Below, piece by piece: positions 51,801 through 58,099 of a DNA stretch of 64,000 nt. Each line of letters begins with the position of its first letter. Position 1 is the first letter of the stretch. Source of the stretch: Piezodorus guildinii (lineage: Eukaryota > Arthropoda > Insecta > Hemiptera > Pentatomidae); NCBI GenBank assembly GCA_023052935.1, contig CM041295.1:107386711-107450710 (forward strand), read 5' to 3'. The translations under genes and the position numbers were made by a program. The notes under the pieces were generated by a model that saw only the letters and a list, made by a program, of their open reading frames with translations, did not search any database and was not told the origin of the DNA.

Positions 51801-54051
51801 ATGTTCAGAATAAACAAAATTTCCTTTGAAAAAATATTTTTGCTCTTTTCTCCTTTAGTTCGTTATCAAATTAGTTCAACTTGTGTAGTTAGCGGTTTTT
51901 TTAAGCACTGCTAAGAAATGATATAATTAATTAGTTTAAATATACAAAATTACTTAAGAGGAAGAAAATTCAGAATATCGGCACTTAAGCCCTATCAGGC
52001 TATTTCAATCCGAATGAAACCTACATGGTATTAAAGTCCGTTAATTTTTACATCGGTTTAGCGAGTTTAATCGAAATGGTTAGAGCCGTTTTTGAGAAAA
52101 TCGTAAAAAGGTGCAAAATGGATGGTATAAAGTAGCTCTTCCTGTCAGCCGATTTTAGTGAACAAGTTGCTGTAACATCTCAGACAAATAGTTGTCTTAA
52201 ATATGAAATTTCAGTTTCATACGACTTTTCGTTTTCGTGCTAGACTTACCAAACACACACACAAACACGGACACACAGATCTTTTCATACGACTACATAT
52301 CTGGACTGAGGGGACACTAAAACGTGAATTTCCGTTGAAAACGGGAATTCTAAAATTCTCACGAACGCAATACTTTCCCTTACTATATATTTCATATATA
52401 TGTAGGTAAGTAAAAAAAAAGTATTTATTTTTCGAAATAAATTAACAATGCAAAGGTTTTTAAAGAATCTAGCCACCGAAGATCATTTAATGCTATATTA
52501 AAAAGATACAAAAAATAAATGTATGATAGTAACACATGAAAAAAAAAGAAAGAACAGGGATACAAGCCATTTTAGACTATTTTAATGAGGATAAGACCAT
52601 TATGATATTAAAGCTCATTCAATTTTACACCACTAAAGCGAACCTAAACGTTATGATTTTGAGTAAATCGTAAAAATGTGTAAACTACATGGTATAAAAT
52701 GGCACATTTGGTTTGTTGATTTCAGTGGGAAAACTGCTGTAATATCCCAGGCATATAATTGTCTTAAATGTGAAATTTCTTTTCTGTAAATTATAAGTAC
52801 GCCCATTATAATTAAAGCTAATACTTATCCCTTTATTATGCACTGAAACACAAGTTAACTCTCGCGGAACAGATCTTGTTAAGGAGCATAAGCGTAGGGC
52901 CGCCGCCTCACTCCATAATATGCTGATTAAAAATATATATTAAAATAAAAGATAAAAAAATAAAATAAGGTGTGGAATTAATTTCCTGAAAGAAATAGCT
53001 GAAAACCCCAGATTACAAATCTCATTCGAAAAAACGCCGAAAATTATTATTTACAAATAATTATATTAGGGTATAACTGTTTAAAGGCAATTTATTATTA
53101 TGAAAAGCAATAATTAATTCAAAGGAAAATGGCCAGTCACCACTGCTAATTTCAAAACAATATATTTCTGATTCTACAACTCTTAAGAATTTTTTCTATA
53201 CCTTCAAAAATATTGGAGTTATAGGTGCATTTATGGAAAAAAATTTCATTTATAGGTTTTTTTTTCGATTACAAAGGTTCATTATTGAAAATAATAAACC
53301 AAAAGCAGGTGCTTAATACACATGAACAGGTGCCGCATCAACCAACAAAGAAATGTAAACGGCAAGTAATACAGATGTTAACATGTATATCAGTGTATAC
53401 TTAAAGGTTAAAAAAAAAAAATTATTGAAATTTAAAACTGTATTAAAATAAATACATCTAGTAAATTTGATGGATATATTGAAAAATATCACGAAACAAA
53501 TGTAGATCAACCACATTTTTTCTATTCAGACGCCTCGGAGGACTATCAGGAAGCGGAAGCAAGAATTGGGACTAGTGGATTAGAGTGGGAATGGGAATGG
53601 TCATGAAAGGAATGGCATCTAGTTCAGGTCAAATCAGCAATAATTGGAATAATAAGGGCATTATGGGTGAGTTTATTCGTGACATAGGATTTTACGAAGT
53701 TCTTTGGATTTTAAGGATTGGATATTCTGTGGTTCAGTAGAGCTCTGAAGTTCAGCTCCTTAAGTCTTAGATTGGTCTTATAATAATCATGTAGTTAAAT
53801 GAAGGTTTGAGTGTTGGTCTAGTAAGTGTTGAAGAAGCCGAAAACGGTAAGCATATGTAAAATGAGACATTGAATCATTCACTAACCTGTTTCGGCCGCA
53901 GAGAGGTGTTTCTGAAGAAGGAAACTCCTCTTCTTTGTCGAAGTCGATGACCTGCTCAGTCCTCCTCGTCCCTGCCTGAGACCTTGTCCCTTCATCCCTA
54001 GGGATCCCTGCAGCCAAGGAACTGTAGCCCTTCTTGTTGTTTACGGAAGCC
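21253..54051 (-). CDS. CLN3: CLN3 (battenin) lysosomal membrane protein, whole gene
   Basis: The joined exons (54051-53887, 34403-34196, 33908-33799, 33590-33435, 33018-32878, 26038-25801, 25533-25384, 22190-22050, 21378-21253) with the ATG from the 58026 exon give 478 codons. All phases fit. CLN3 is a multi-spanning protein of lysosomal and late-endosomal membranes, needed for clearing glycerophosphodiesters and for membrane traffic. Family landmarks: [112 protein letters not shown] and a tail of [21 protein letters not shown]. The human protein is 438 residues; the extra length is mainly a hydrophilic N-terminus of about 95 residues. No disabling change is seen. The introns, up to about 19 kb, hold most of the transposons in the window. 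Confidence 0.93.
22050..22190 (-). CDS. CLN3: CLN3 exon 9
   Basis: 47 codons in phase 0 between acceptor TTTCCAG and donor GTTAGCC. It carries the highly conserved [19 protein letters not shown]. Confidence 0.93.
22431..23625 (-). mobile_element. mariner transposon relic in CLN3 intron 8
   Basis: Terminal inverted repeats start TTAGGTTGTCCGGAAAGTT (left) and TTGGGTTGTCCGAAAAGTT (right, reverse strand), with TA on both sides; length 1195 bases. Minus-strand transposase pieces include [10 protein letters not shown] (mariner linker), [20 protein letters not shown], a shifted HQDNARPH carrying the second catalytic Asp (about 22790) and HPPYSPDIA with the third. The GDEKW region of the first Asp has a frameshift near 23060. 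The N-terminal part (about 23520-23280) has stops. Full length but dead. Confidence 0.9.
23626..23944. other. AT-rich intron DNA, nothing recognised
   Basis: Part of CLN3 intron 8, with no supported feature. Confidence 0.5.
23945..24770 (+). pseudogene. RTE-like LINE 5' fragment: UTR and endonuclease domain
   Basis: A GC-richer 5' UTR (23945-24255) closely resembles the one at 26281. An apurinic-type endonuclease domain follows, read in several frames: [28 protein letters not shown], then after damage [20 protein letters not shown] and [18 protein letters not shown]. Stops replace conserved Trp and other codons. The copy ends near 24770 without any reverse transcriptase. This is unusual for LINEs, which normally lose the 5' end, so a later deletion is likely. 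An A-rich run of about 27 bases follows at 24801-24828. Confidence 0.75.
24990..25297 (-). mobile_element. tRNA-derived SINE, family A, copy 2 with TSD
   Basis: Minus-strand head GGGGAGCCCATGGCTGAGTGG and B box GTTGTGAGTTCAAATCTC, body shared with 18581-18852, tail A-rich. A perfect 12-base direct repeat, ACATAAATGGTT, at 24978-24989 and 25298-25309 marks the insertion. It lies only about 75 bases from the donor of CLN3 exon 8. Confidence 0.9.
25384..25533 (-). CDS. CLN3: CLN3 exon 8
   Basis: 50 codons, phase 0, acceptor TTTTTTAG and donor GTTAGAATG. It encodes [20 protein letters not shown], the strongly conserved luminal loop and membrane segment. Confidence 0.93.
25801..26038 (-). CDS. 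CLN3: CLN3 exon 7
   Basis: The first base completes a codon, then 79 codons to donor GTATGTATC. It encodes the variable cytosolic loop rich in Asp, Ser and Asn, then [18 protein letters not shown], a conserved membrane segment. Confidence 0.92.
26281..28702 (+). pseudogene. RTE-like LINE relic with reverse transcriptase pieces and TSD
   Basis: The 5' UTR (26281-26570) matches the one at 23945. The endonuclease is missing: the sequence passes straight into the mid-protein linker (about 26640-27250). Reverse-transcriptase pieces follow: [20 protein letters not shown] (27390), [11 protein letters not shown] as a worn YADD box (27895), then C-terminal [17 protein letters not shown] and [12 protein letters not shown]. 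Several stops and frameshifts. The tail is TTAGATAGATAAA, a GATA-type tail like that of the LINE at 30072. A near-perfect duplication, TAGTTTTTCCTTTA (26267-26280) and TAGTTTTTCTTTA (28703-28715), flanks it. It lies in CLN3 intron 6. Confidence 0.85.
28825..29198. mobile_element. Inner foldback element nested in the outer one, with TSD
   Basis: The arms 28862-28985 and 29080-29198 are inverted copies. Each holds TTGATAATGGGGAAAGAACC, then CCGAAACATTG, a hammerhead-like arrangement with a GGGG/CCCC stem II (minus at 28943-28970, plus at 29095-29126). An 11-base direct repeat, TTTATTATTAC, at 28814-28824 and 29199-29209 brackets the element. Removing it together with one repeat copy restores the alignment of the outer arms. 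Confidence 0.8.
29227..29262 (-). ncRNA. Hammerhead-like core, degenerate
   Basis: Minus strand CTGAAGA (one change from CTGATGA), a GGG/CCC stem II, then GAAACGTTG. Probably inactive because of the changed core base. Confidence 0.45.
29748..29784 (+). ncRNA. Hammerhead-like core, degenerate
   Basis: CTGAAGA at 29752-29758, then a GGCC-type stem and GAAATGTTG. This is the mirror partner of 29227-29262, more decayed. Confidence 0.4.
29851..30058. other. Intron DNA between elements
   Basis: AT-rich part of CLN3 intron 6, nothing recognised. Confidence 0.5.
30072..32652 (+). mobile_element. RTE-like LINE, 5'-truncated, one stop, GATA tail, TSD
   Basis: One reading frame covers 30095-32623, interrupted only by TAG at 31088-31090. 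N-terminal part: end of the endonuclease ([49 protein letters not shown]). Middle: charged linker. After the stop: reverse transcriptase with [76 protein letters not shown], the catalytic box AFADDLVI, and the C-terminal [12 protein letters not shown] and [11 protein letters not shown]. It ends with six GATA repeats. A 13-base duplication, ATACTGTAGAATA, at 30059-30071 and 32653-32665 proves a 5'-truncated insertion. Fairly young, in CLN3 intron 6 about 225 bases from exon 6. Confidence 0.92.
32878..33018 (-). CDS. CLN3: CLN3 exon 6
   Basis: 141 bases from acceptor AATATTACAG to donor GTAAATAT, 46 whole codons plus split ones. It contains the family motif [15 protein letters not shown]. Confidence 0.93.
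33435..33590 (-). CDS. CLN3: CLN3 exon 5
   Basis: 156 bases with acceptor TTTAGTTTCAG and donor GTAAATATT. Encodes [19 protein letters not shown] and [18 protein letters not shown], matching conserved membrane segments. Confidence 0.93.
33799..33908 (-). CDS. CLN3: CLN3 exon 4
   Basis: 110 bases, acceptor TTCGTTTCCAG, donor GTAAGTA. Encodes [20 protein letters not shown] and [12 protein letters not shown]. Confidence 0.93.
34196..34403 (-). CDS. CLN3: CLN3 exon 3
   Basis: 208 bases, acceptor TTTTTATAG, donor GTAAGTAT. The first base completes the split codon AG/G from exon 2. Encodes an acidic and basic stretch, then [19 protein letters not shown] (first membrane segment) and AAHDILSHG. An internal ATG at 34363-34361 could start a shorter isoform of 409 residues if a different first exon is used. 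Confidence 0.92.
34534..37221 (+). pseudogene. LINE with endonuclease and reverse transcriptase, decayed, GAA tail, TSD
   Basis: GC-richer 5' UTR (34534-34820), then an endonuclease starting [20 protein letters not shown] at 34824, broken after about 140 codons. Later pieces include [19 protein letters not shown] (35455-35515), a linker at 36018-36314 with [16 protein letters not shown], and reverse transcriptase with [20 protein letters not shown] and the box [12 protein letters not shown] at about 36890. The 3' end is [15 protein letters not shown], a stop, then AAGAAGAAGAAGAA. A duplication of AAACTAAAAA at 34524-34533 and 37222-37231 frames it. Many stops. A different family from the GATA-tailed LINE. 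It sits in CLN3 intron 2 close to exon 3. Confidence 0.87.
37387..37490 (-). repeat. Decayed hammerhead-unit repeat
   Basis: It begins GATGGTTCAGGGGGTGGTCA (37391), the same block as at 10274 and 55688, and ends in a worn core (minus strand AAGACTCACAATGTGGGTCA, then AAAATTTTG). Spacing of about 100 bases matches the other units. Core bases are lost, so no ribozyme activity is expected. Confidence 0.5.
37491..39490. other. AT-rich intron DNA, nothing recognised
   Basis: Long stretch of CLN3 intron 2 without a gene. The only landmark is a G-run at about 38627-38646. Confidence 0.5.
39495..39536 (+). ncRNA. Hammerhead-type core, one change
   Basis: CTGATTA (one change from CTGATGA) at 39500-39506, a short stem II (GACC with GGATC), then GAAACGTC at 39525-39532. 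GCC before and GGC after can form stem I as at 10334-10374. Confidence 0.55.
39540..40551. other. AT-rich intron DNA with a possible CTCF-like site
   Basis: No gene. GC-richer patch at 39650-39730. On the minus strand TAGATGGCAGCACGGG at about 39691-39706 resembles the CTCF core (YAGRKGGCRS). Confidence 0.35.
40552..41268 (+). repeat. Hairpin-ended repeat family, copy 1
   Basis: Starts TCTGGTGTCTGCAACACTGG. Ends in a perfect 13-base stem, TACTTTCTCTTAC (41225-41237) with GTAAGAGAAAGTA (41256-41268), around an 18-base loop. The interior matches copies at 51538 and 58912 (for example AGCGAGTTTAATCAAAATCG and GCCGTTTTTGAGAAA). Non-coding. Confidence 0.75.
41269..41812. other. AT-rich intron DNA, nothing recognised
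   Basis: No supported feature. Confidence 0.5.
41813..42082 (-). mobile_element. tRNA-derived SINE, family B, copy 3
   Basis: Minus-strand A box GTGCAGTAGATAGAGCAC and B box CCGGGTTCGAGCCCGG, then the family body with AGGGTCGACCCTGGAG-type changes and the 3' end at the CCCATAAAGGG block. No clear flanking duplication. Confidence 0.75.
42205..42475 (-). mobile_element. tRNA-derived SINE, family C
   Basis: On the minus strand it begins GGGGTCACCTGTGGTTTAAT, an A-box-like head, with B box GTCGCGGGTTCGATCTTGG about 45 bases later. A body follows that is unrelated to families A and B. Single copy in this window. Confidence 0.65.
42793..43349 (-). repeat. Hairpin-ended repeat family, copy 2, internally deleted
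   Basis: Reverse orientation. The terminal hairpin is at the left (TACTTTCACTTAT, then GTAAGGGAAAGTA, near 42793-42836). The 5' start is at the right (TCAACACACGACCTTCTC on the minus strand). Interior shared with copies 1, 4 and 5. Confidence 0.7.
43350..44486. other. AT-rich intron DNA, nothing recognised
   Basis: No gene. 44080-44480 reads like a decayed repeat but has no partner in the window. Confidence 0.4.
44487..44694 (-). repeat. Hairpin-ended repeat family, copy 3, short
   Basis: The minus strand starts TCTGGTGCACGCAACACACG, the clearest version of the 5' end, and retains only about 200 bases. The middle and part of the end hairpin are gone. Confidence 0.65.
45161..45200 (+). ncRNA. 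Hammerhead-type ribozyme core, intact motif
   Basis: CTGATGA (45164-45170), stem II GGCTC pairing with GAGCC (45172-45176 and 45185-45189), then GAAACGTC (45190-45197). All invariant core bases are present. Stem III is the minimal self-complementary ACGT. Stem I is weak. One of the best two cores in the window. Confidence 0.7.
45860..46045 (+). mobile_element. SINE family B 3' part, copy 4
   Basis: Carries the family body and tail (GTGGGTACCAAATAAGTGG, CCTAATCACCTCC, then TTATGGGTTGTAGAGGTACA). The tRNA-like head is missing or unrecognisable. Confidence 0.65.
46118..46410 (-). mobile_element. tRNA-derived SINE, family B, copy 5
   Basis: Minus-strand head with GATAAGGCACTAGTC and B box GATTCGAATCCTGG, then the full body and tail at 46118-46160. 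A TA repeat at 46100-46116 abuts its 3' end. Confidence 0.75.
46411..47640. other. AT-rich intron DNA, nothing recognised
   Basis: No supported gene. 46430-46700 has short stretches of higher GC but no frame with motifs. Confidence 0.45.
47648..47830 (-). promoter_or_regulatory. Candidate alternative promoter and first exon of CLN3
   Basis: A CpG-richer island in AT-rich intron 2. On the minus strand there is an initiator-like TCAGTT (47792-47787) and, 140 bases later, a strong donor: exon end at 47648 followed by GTAAGTGG. If spliced to CLN3 exon 3, the old frame meets a stop at the junction, so it would act as 5' UTR with translation from the ATG at 34363. No transcript evidence is available. 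Confidence 0.3.
48153..51389 (-). mobile_element. Full-length RTE-like LINE with 14-base TSD
   Basis: The insertion is bracketed by AGACATAAAATATA at 48139-48152 and 51390-51403. A GC-rich 5' UTR (51389-51177) precedes one frame from 51176 to 48168, interrupted only by TAA at 48740-48738. Domains: endonuclease (residues about 30-280: [62 protein letters not shown]), linker, then reverse transcriptase (about 500-800: [75 protein letters not shown], catalytic [13 protein letters not shown]). The C-terminal part after the stop has [16 protein letters not shown] and [10 protein letters not shown]. It ends in ATT repeats. The whole protein would be about 1000 residues. It is the best preserved LINE here. 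Confidence 0.94.
51538..52412 (+). repeat. Hairpin-ended repeat family, copy 4
   Basis: About 875 bases from TCTGGTGTGTATCGCTCACA to the end hairpin TACTTTCCCTTAC with GTAGGTAAGTA (52369-52412). The longest copy in the window. Contains a CA run (52250-52276) at the same place as copy 5. No coding potential. Confidence 0.75.
52413..53439. other. AT-rich intron DNA with a repeat fragment
   Basis: 52565-52790 is an internal piece of the hairpin-ended family (GATATTAAAGCTCATT, AAATCGTAAAAATGTG). The remainder is AT-rich with nothing recognised. Confidence 0.5.
53440..53850 (-). pseudogene. Jockey-type LINE 3' fragment, copy 1
   Basis: The minus strand ends in 3' UTR and C-terminal coding sequence shared with 59730-60110 and 62330-63185. 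[15 protein letters not shown] at 53844-53800 matches [15 protein letters not shown] of the better copy. Frameshifted. Its edge lies about 35 bases from the donor of CLN3 exon 2. Confidence 0.7.
53887..54051 (-). CDS. CLN3: CLN3 exon 2, first translated exon
   Basis: 165 bases between acceptor TTGTATTTCAG and donor GTTAGTG. The first base is the G of the start ATG, whose A and T are the last two bases of exon 1. Then 54 codons, [20 protein letters not shown] and an acidic stretch [16 protein letters not shown], and AG of a split Arg codon completed by exon 3. The hydrophilic, acidic N-terminus fits the cytosolic leader of CLN3. The primary sequence is not conserved enough to prove it alone; the phase match and created ATG are the evidence. 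Confidence 0.8.
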
Positions 54052-54608
54052 CTGAAATACAAGATTACGCAAGTCAGCAACATGAGTTGAGTCAAAATAA
54101 AAATAAAAAAAAAAGTATCCAGCCCTAGTAATGTTGCCTGAGAAAGGATCGCTAATGTTCACTAAACAAAACCCTCCGAGGAAGCTTTAATCAGGTTATT
54201 GATTATTATAAAATAAATAAATATTCATTATCAAGTGGAGAAACAAGGATGTTTGCTTAGAAAATATGAAATTCTTATCAATCATACCGACATTTTCAAA
54301 AACGGGATTTGGCAAGCTATTTTTAATAAATAACAGGTTACTTTAGCGTCGCAGTCCGAAAGTGTTGAGATTGAAATTTTATTACCTTGATCGGTTCTAA
54401 GTTACCGGTAAGATTAACACGTTATGTTCAGCAAATAAAAATGATATTTAATGTTAGACTTAATATGTTTGTTTATTCATTTAAATCCCTTTATGCTGCT
54501 GTGCCTAATTGGACAATACTACAGTGGGCGGATGACTTGATAGAGAAAGGAACCAAGAAAATATTGCCTTCGAATCGAGAGAAATAGCCAATTTGACTCA
54601 TCATAGAG
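54052..54608. other. CLN3 intron 1 DNA, nothing recognised
   Basis: AT-rich; the short frame at 54387-54587 has no motif. Confidence 0.5.
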
Positions 54609-54621
54609 GTGGGACACATGT

Positions 54622-54857
54622 AGGGGGCGGGGTGGACGAGTGGGTTAGCGCGCGTTGGTTTGACGCGCGTTGCCTAGAAACCACAGAGAACCAAAAATTG
54701 GAAACCAAAAAATTATGAGTTCGACTCTCGGTACCGGAGGGCTTTTATCTCAGCATTTATACCCCGCCCTCACCCCCTGGTCCGAGAAACCCCCGTATAG
54801 CCTTCAAAGGCGAGGTAGGGGTGAACAAAAAAGCAAAAAAACAAAAACAAAACAAAA
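54622..54857 (+). mobile_element. tRNA-derived SINE, family D, with TSD
   Basis: A box GGTGGACGAGTGGGTTAGCG, B box GAGTTCGACTCTCGG, a body ending in an A-rich AAAAACAAAAACAAAACAAA tail. A 13-base direct repeat, GTGGGACACATGT, at 54609-54621 and 54858-54870 defines it. The spacing between boxes is long (about 80 bases), so the head has an insertion. Confidence 0.87.
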
Positions 54858-54870
54858 GTGGGACACATGT

Positions 54871-55682
54871 GACCGTCTAGATGTACCGAAGACAACTTTT
54901 TTCGAGAAACATTGTTCATCTATGATTTATACATTAAACAATGCGTTTTCTGAATTTTATTCAAACACATGATACAATGCTTTTCAAATGTGGGATAAAG
55001 AACTTCGTAAGCTGTTGGCAAGAGTGTATCGAAAAAGGTGGTAAATACTTTGAATAAAAAAATATGTTAGATTTGATCCCAATGTTTTATTTTCTGTCTG
55101 ATTCTAAAAACGGTCATTTTATACGTTATAATCCAATATAGAATATATTTCTAGAGAAGTGAAGTTGTGTCCTTGCCAGTCGTAGACCATGACTGCGAGC
55201 CACATAAAATTACTGGATTCACACATTTCCAGAAATCAAGCCTTCAATGTTGGAGTTGCTGTCTTATAAAAACTTTTTTCGTACTCCAATATTTTGTTCA
55301 TCCCATATATATTCTACTATTTCTTTCTTCTTCTTCCTTGCTTTTGAATGAGACGGATTGCCCTAAATAGATGTATTGCTCAACAAAACTGATGACCTGA
55401 TTTTTTAATTTTCTCCTCTCTTTGCAGTGAATCAGTCGTAACCTTTGTTTCTTCGGTATTAATGGACAACCCCACAGTCTCAAAATGTATCAGGAGATCA
55501 TTGACCCATTCTAACTTATTTAAGAAATAATTGGGTAGACAATTAAACGAAATTGGATGGGATGGCCATCCCTTTTTGACTTCTCTTTCAATTTGTTTAA
55601 TTTTATTCCGTTTTTCTAAAACATAGTATGGGACTATAGTTATTGAAAAATCAATAATTGACTGTAAGATGATATGAAGGAA
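54871..55682. other. CLN3 intron 1 DNA, decayed repeat
   Basis: 54865-54900 (GTGACCGTCTAGATGTACCG) resembles the reverse complement of 3690-3730, so a shared old repeat lies here. No gene; the frames at 55167-55483 lack motifs. Confidence 0.4.
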
Positions 55683-55795
55683 GAGATGGTTTGGGTGGCG
55701 GTCATAAAAAAAATAAAAAAAGTTAAAAAAAATAGTGAAGAAAATATTTAATATTCAACGTTTCGAACCACGTTGCGCATCTTCATGAGGGCCTC
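55683..55795 (-). ncRNA. Hammerhead-unit repeat with degenerate core
   Basis: Begins GATGGTTTGGGTGGCGGTCA (55688), the block shared with 10274 and 37391. About 65 bases on, the minus strand reads CTCATGA (one change) then GAAACGTTG (55764-55756). Spacing equals the other units. The stem II strands no longer pair well. Confidence 0.5.
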
Positions 55796-55929
55796 TCTCA
55801 ACAATTTTATCGAGTCAGTCTTCATTCAGCCTCCGAAATTTGTGAAGACCCACAACATATTGGATGAATGATGGGTCCACGGAATGTTGTTGGGGAGGGG
55901 GGGGGGGCACAGCACTAAAAAAATAGTTC

Positions 55930-57377
55930 GTTCCTTTGACGAACAAGCAAAGAAACACAAGTCCCTGATGTTTCTACTGTCGAAGAGGAACCCAGGATTC
56001 GATCTTTTTTGCCTTTCCAATCAGTTTTAAATGCCTGTAAACTGTTATACGACTTGTGCCTAGATCTCACTGGTATTACATTATGAGGATCTTCTTCCAC
56101 AGTTTTCTATTGATATTTGTTCTCCAATAATGTTTGAGGCCGTCCACGGTGCAGATTGTGTAACGTCGTATCTCCAGATGAATATTGTAAACAACGACGG
56201 ATAGTTCTTTCATCAGAACTTCCCACAACAAACGCATGATTAATATTCCCTACTGTTTCGGCAGCGGAATTAACGATATTACACCAATAAAAAAAATTAT
56301 AAATAATATTTCGGAAATCTCATGTTTTCATGAGTAAGATTAAAATTAAACTAAAATCTGTACGCCTACTAAGGGAAAAAACAAACATAGTTCGCAAATA
56401 TAGGGTTAACAAGAGTTTATTACGGATGATAAATATTATTCTTGAAATCAACAGACAATTAAAAAACTTTTATATTTTATAAAGAAAAATATAATAATAA
56501 TAATAATAATAGACTTACCGAACCCGAAGATTCGATGCCGGTACCACGAAACTCCGCCTGCACAGACTCGTCCTATGCTCACCGTTCAAACACAAGCCCC
56601 CGAGCTCAGCCTTGACGCAATCCTCCCATCGACGCTACGGCCTACCGTACGGACGCCTACCAGTCGTATCAGCGAATACCAACTTTCTCGGAATCCGATC
56701 CTCACCGAGCCTTACAACATTACTCGCACATTTGAGTCTCCGCGATGCTATCAACTAAATTATATTCACAGGGTACAAGCTCTGCAATTCCGCGTTGTGC
56801 AACCTTCTAAAATCCCCAGTGGCCTCATTTTTCTTCGGACCAAATATTTTACGCAGTACCTTATTTTCGAAAACCTTAAACCGTTGTTCATCCTTCAAAG
56901 TAAGCGGCCACGTTTCACACCCGAAAAGAACCGTCGGAAGAATAATAGTTTTACAAATTCTAACATTTAAGTTTTTAGATAGAAGCCGCGAGTTCTTAAG
57001 TTCATAAGTATGACTTGTTCATAAGTATACCCTGATATATCAATTACACCAAGATCGCCACCGTTTCTGCTACTAATCATATACTTCGTCTTATCGATAT
57101 TTATTTCGAGTCCTATTACTTTACCGGTTTTTATTAACACACTTGTATTTAGTTGTATGGTTTTCGTGTCTTCACCTAGTACCTGATCATCAGCATACCC
57201 CGAAACCGGAATCTTATCACCCATATTTAAGCCTTTCTCGGTACACGTCACTTTATACTATACTACTATATACTATATTAAACTTTTCACTTTTTCTAAG
57301 CTATATTAAATAAAACAGGTGAAAACTTTATAAAGAATAAGATATAAAAATCGGAAATTTGATGTGCTACAACCCAA
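55930..57377 (-). pseudogene. mariner relic interrupted by an RTE fragment
   Basis: The right terminal repeat (reverse strand TTGGGTTGTAGCACATCAAA) ends at 57377 with TA after it. Minus-strand coding traces at about 56320-55930 read SDERTIRRCL, SGDTTLHNLHRGRPQTLLEN and KTVEEDPHNVIPVRSRHKSY, the N-terminal DNA-binding part of a mariner transposase. The catalytic half and left terminal repeat are missing. The element is split by the LINE insertion at 56487-57326. Confidence 0.75.
56487..57326 (-). pseudogene. RTE-like LINE, 5'-truncated copy of the 48153 family, with TSD
   Basis: About 80-90 percent similar by eye to the 3' 0.85 kb of the LINE at 48153-51389, from the YADD region (GYADDQVLGEDTKTIQ) to the ATT-repeat tail at 56490-56512. 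Frameshifts and a loss of about 75 bases relative to the full copy near 57000. TTTATAAAGAA at 56476-56486 and 57327-57337 is its target duplication. It entered the mariner relic. Confidence 0.87.
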
Positions 57378-58025
57378 TATTAAAAGAAAAAATGCATCGG
57401 TAATAGATATGTACAAAATCAATTCGTGGTAAAAAGTCGCACATCTATGGATACTATACATGAGTCAGTGATGTGGAATTAATGGTGCCAGGGTATGCAA
57501 GAAATTAATTTTAGTAAAAGCTTTGAGAAAATATTTTATCTATCCATATTTTAAGAGTTAAACAATAAATAAATAAATACTATTCCGGTGAAGGAAAATA
57601 TGGATCAAAATTATTAATAAATCTATAATTAAATTAATTCACTAAAAAAAAAATATAAATACAATAACATTTATTGTAAATAGTGCAAAATGACTGAAGA
57701 AGAGGAAATCTTATCATAATTATAAACTTGACTTACTGTTCCAAAAGAATATAATAAAGCTTTTACTATTGTTGTTATTACAATAATATAATCTATTAAA
57801 ATGTTTACTATCAGAATAAAATCTGAAGAAAAAAAAATTAGTGTGAAACAACAATATAATAAACTTTAATAACATGTTAGATAATGATATAAAACAATAA
57901 AAACATCTTATAACATATTATCTTGGTCAGTAAGCGTCATTAACATACAATTACTTTCAATAAAATTGTTAGAAGTCTAACCAATGTTTAATAAAATGTG
58001 GAAACAAGATATGAAGTTTACTTAC
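57378..58025. other. CLN3 intron 1 DNA, nothing recognised
   Basis: AT-rich sequence between the mariner end and CLN3 exon 1. Confidence 0.5.
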
Positions 58026-58089
58026 ATCTCGTAGAATAACTTGGAACAGTCAAGATATAGAACACGTCACAAAATTAAAATCCGCGGAT
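58026..58089 (-). other. CLN3: CLN3 exon 1: 5' UTR and the first two bases of the start codon
   Basis: 64 bases preceded by ATTTTGTTTCAG (acceptor-like) and followed by GTAAGTAAA (strong donor). All three frames have stops, so it is non-coding, but it ends GAGAT and exon 2 begins GGCT, giving GAG ATG GCT in frame with CLN3. An in-frame TGA lies 42 bases before the ATG, with no other ATG between. Purine at -3 and G at +4 make a good initiation context. The acceptor-like start implies at least one more upstream 5' exon, not identified. Confidence 0.72.
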
Positions 58090-58099
58090 CTGAAACAAA

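Noticed and set aside
56575..57007. Plus-strand frames of 131 and 70 codons
   Set aside because: Antisense of the RTE fragment; similar antisense frames occur at 48228-48579.
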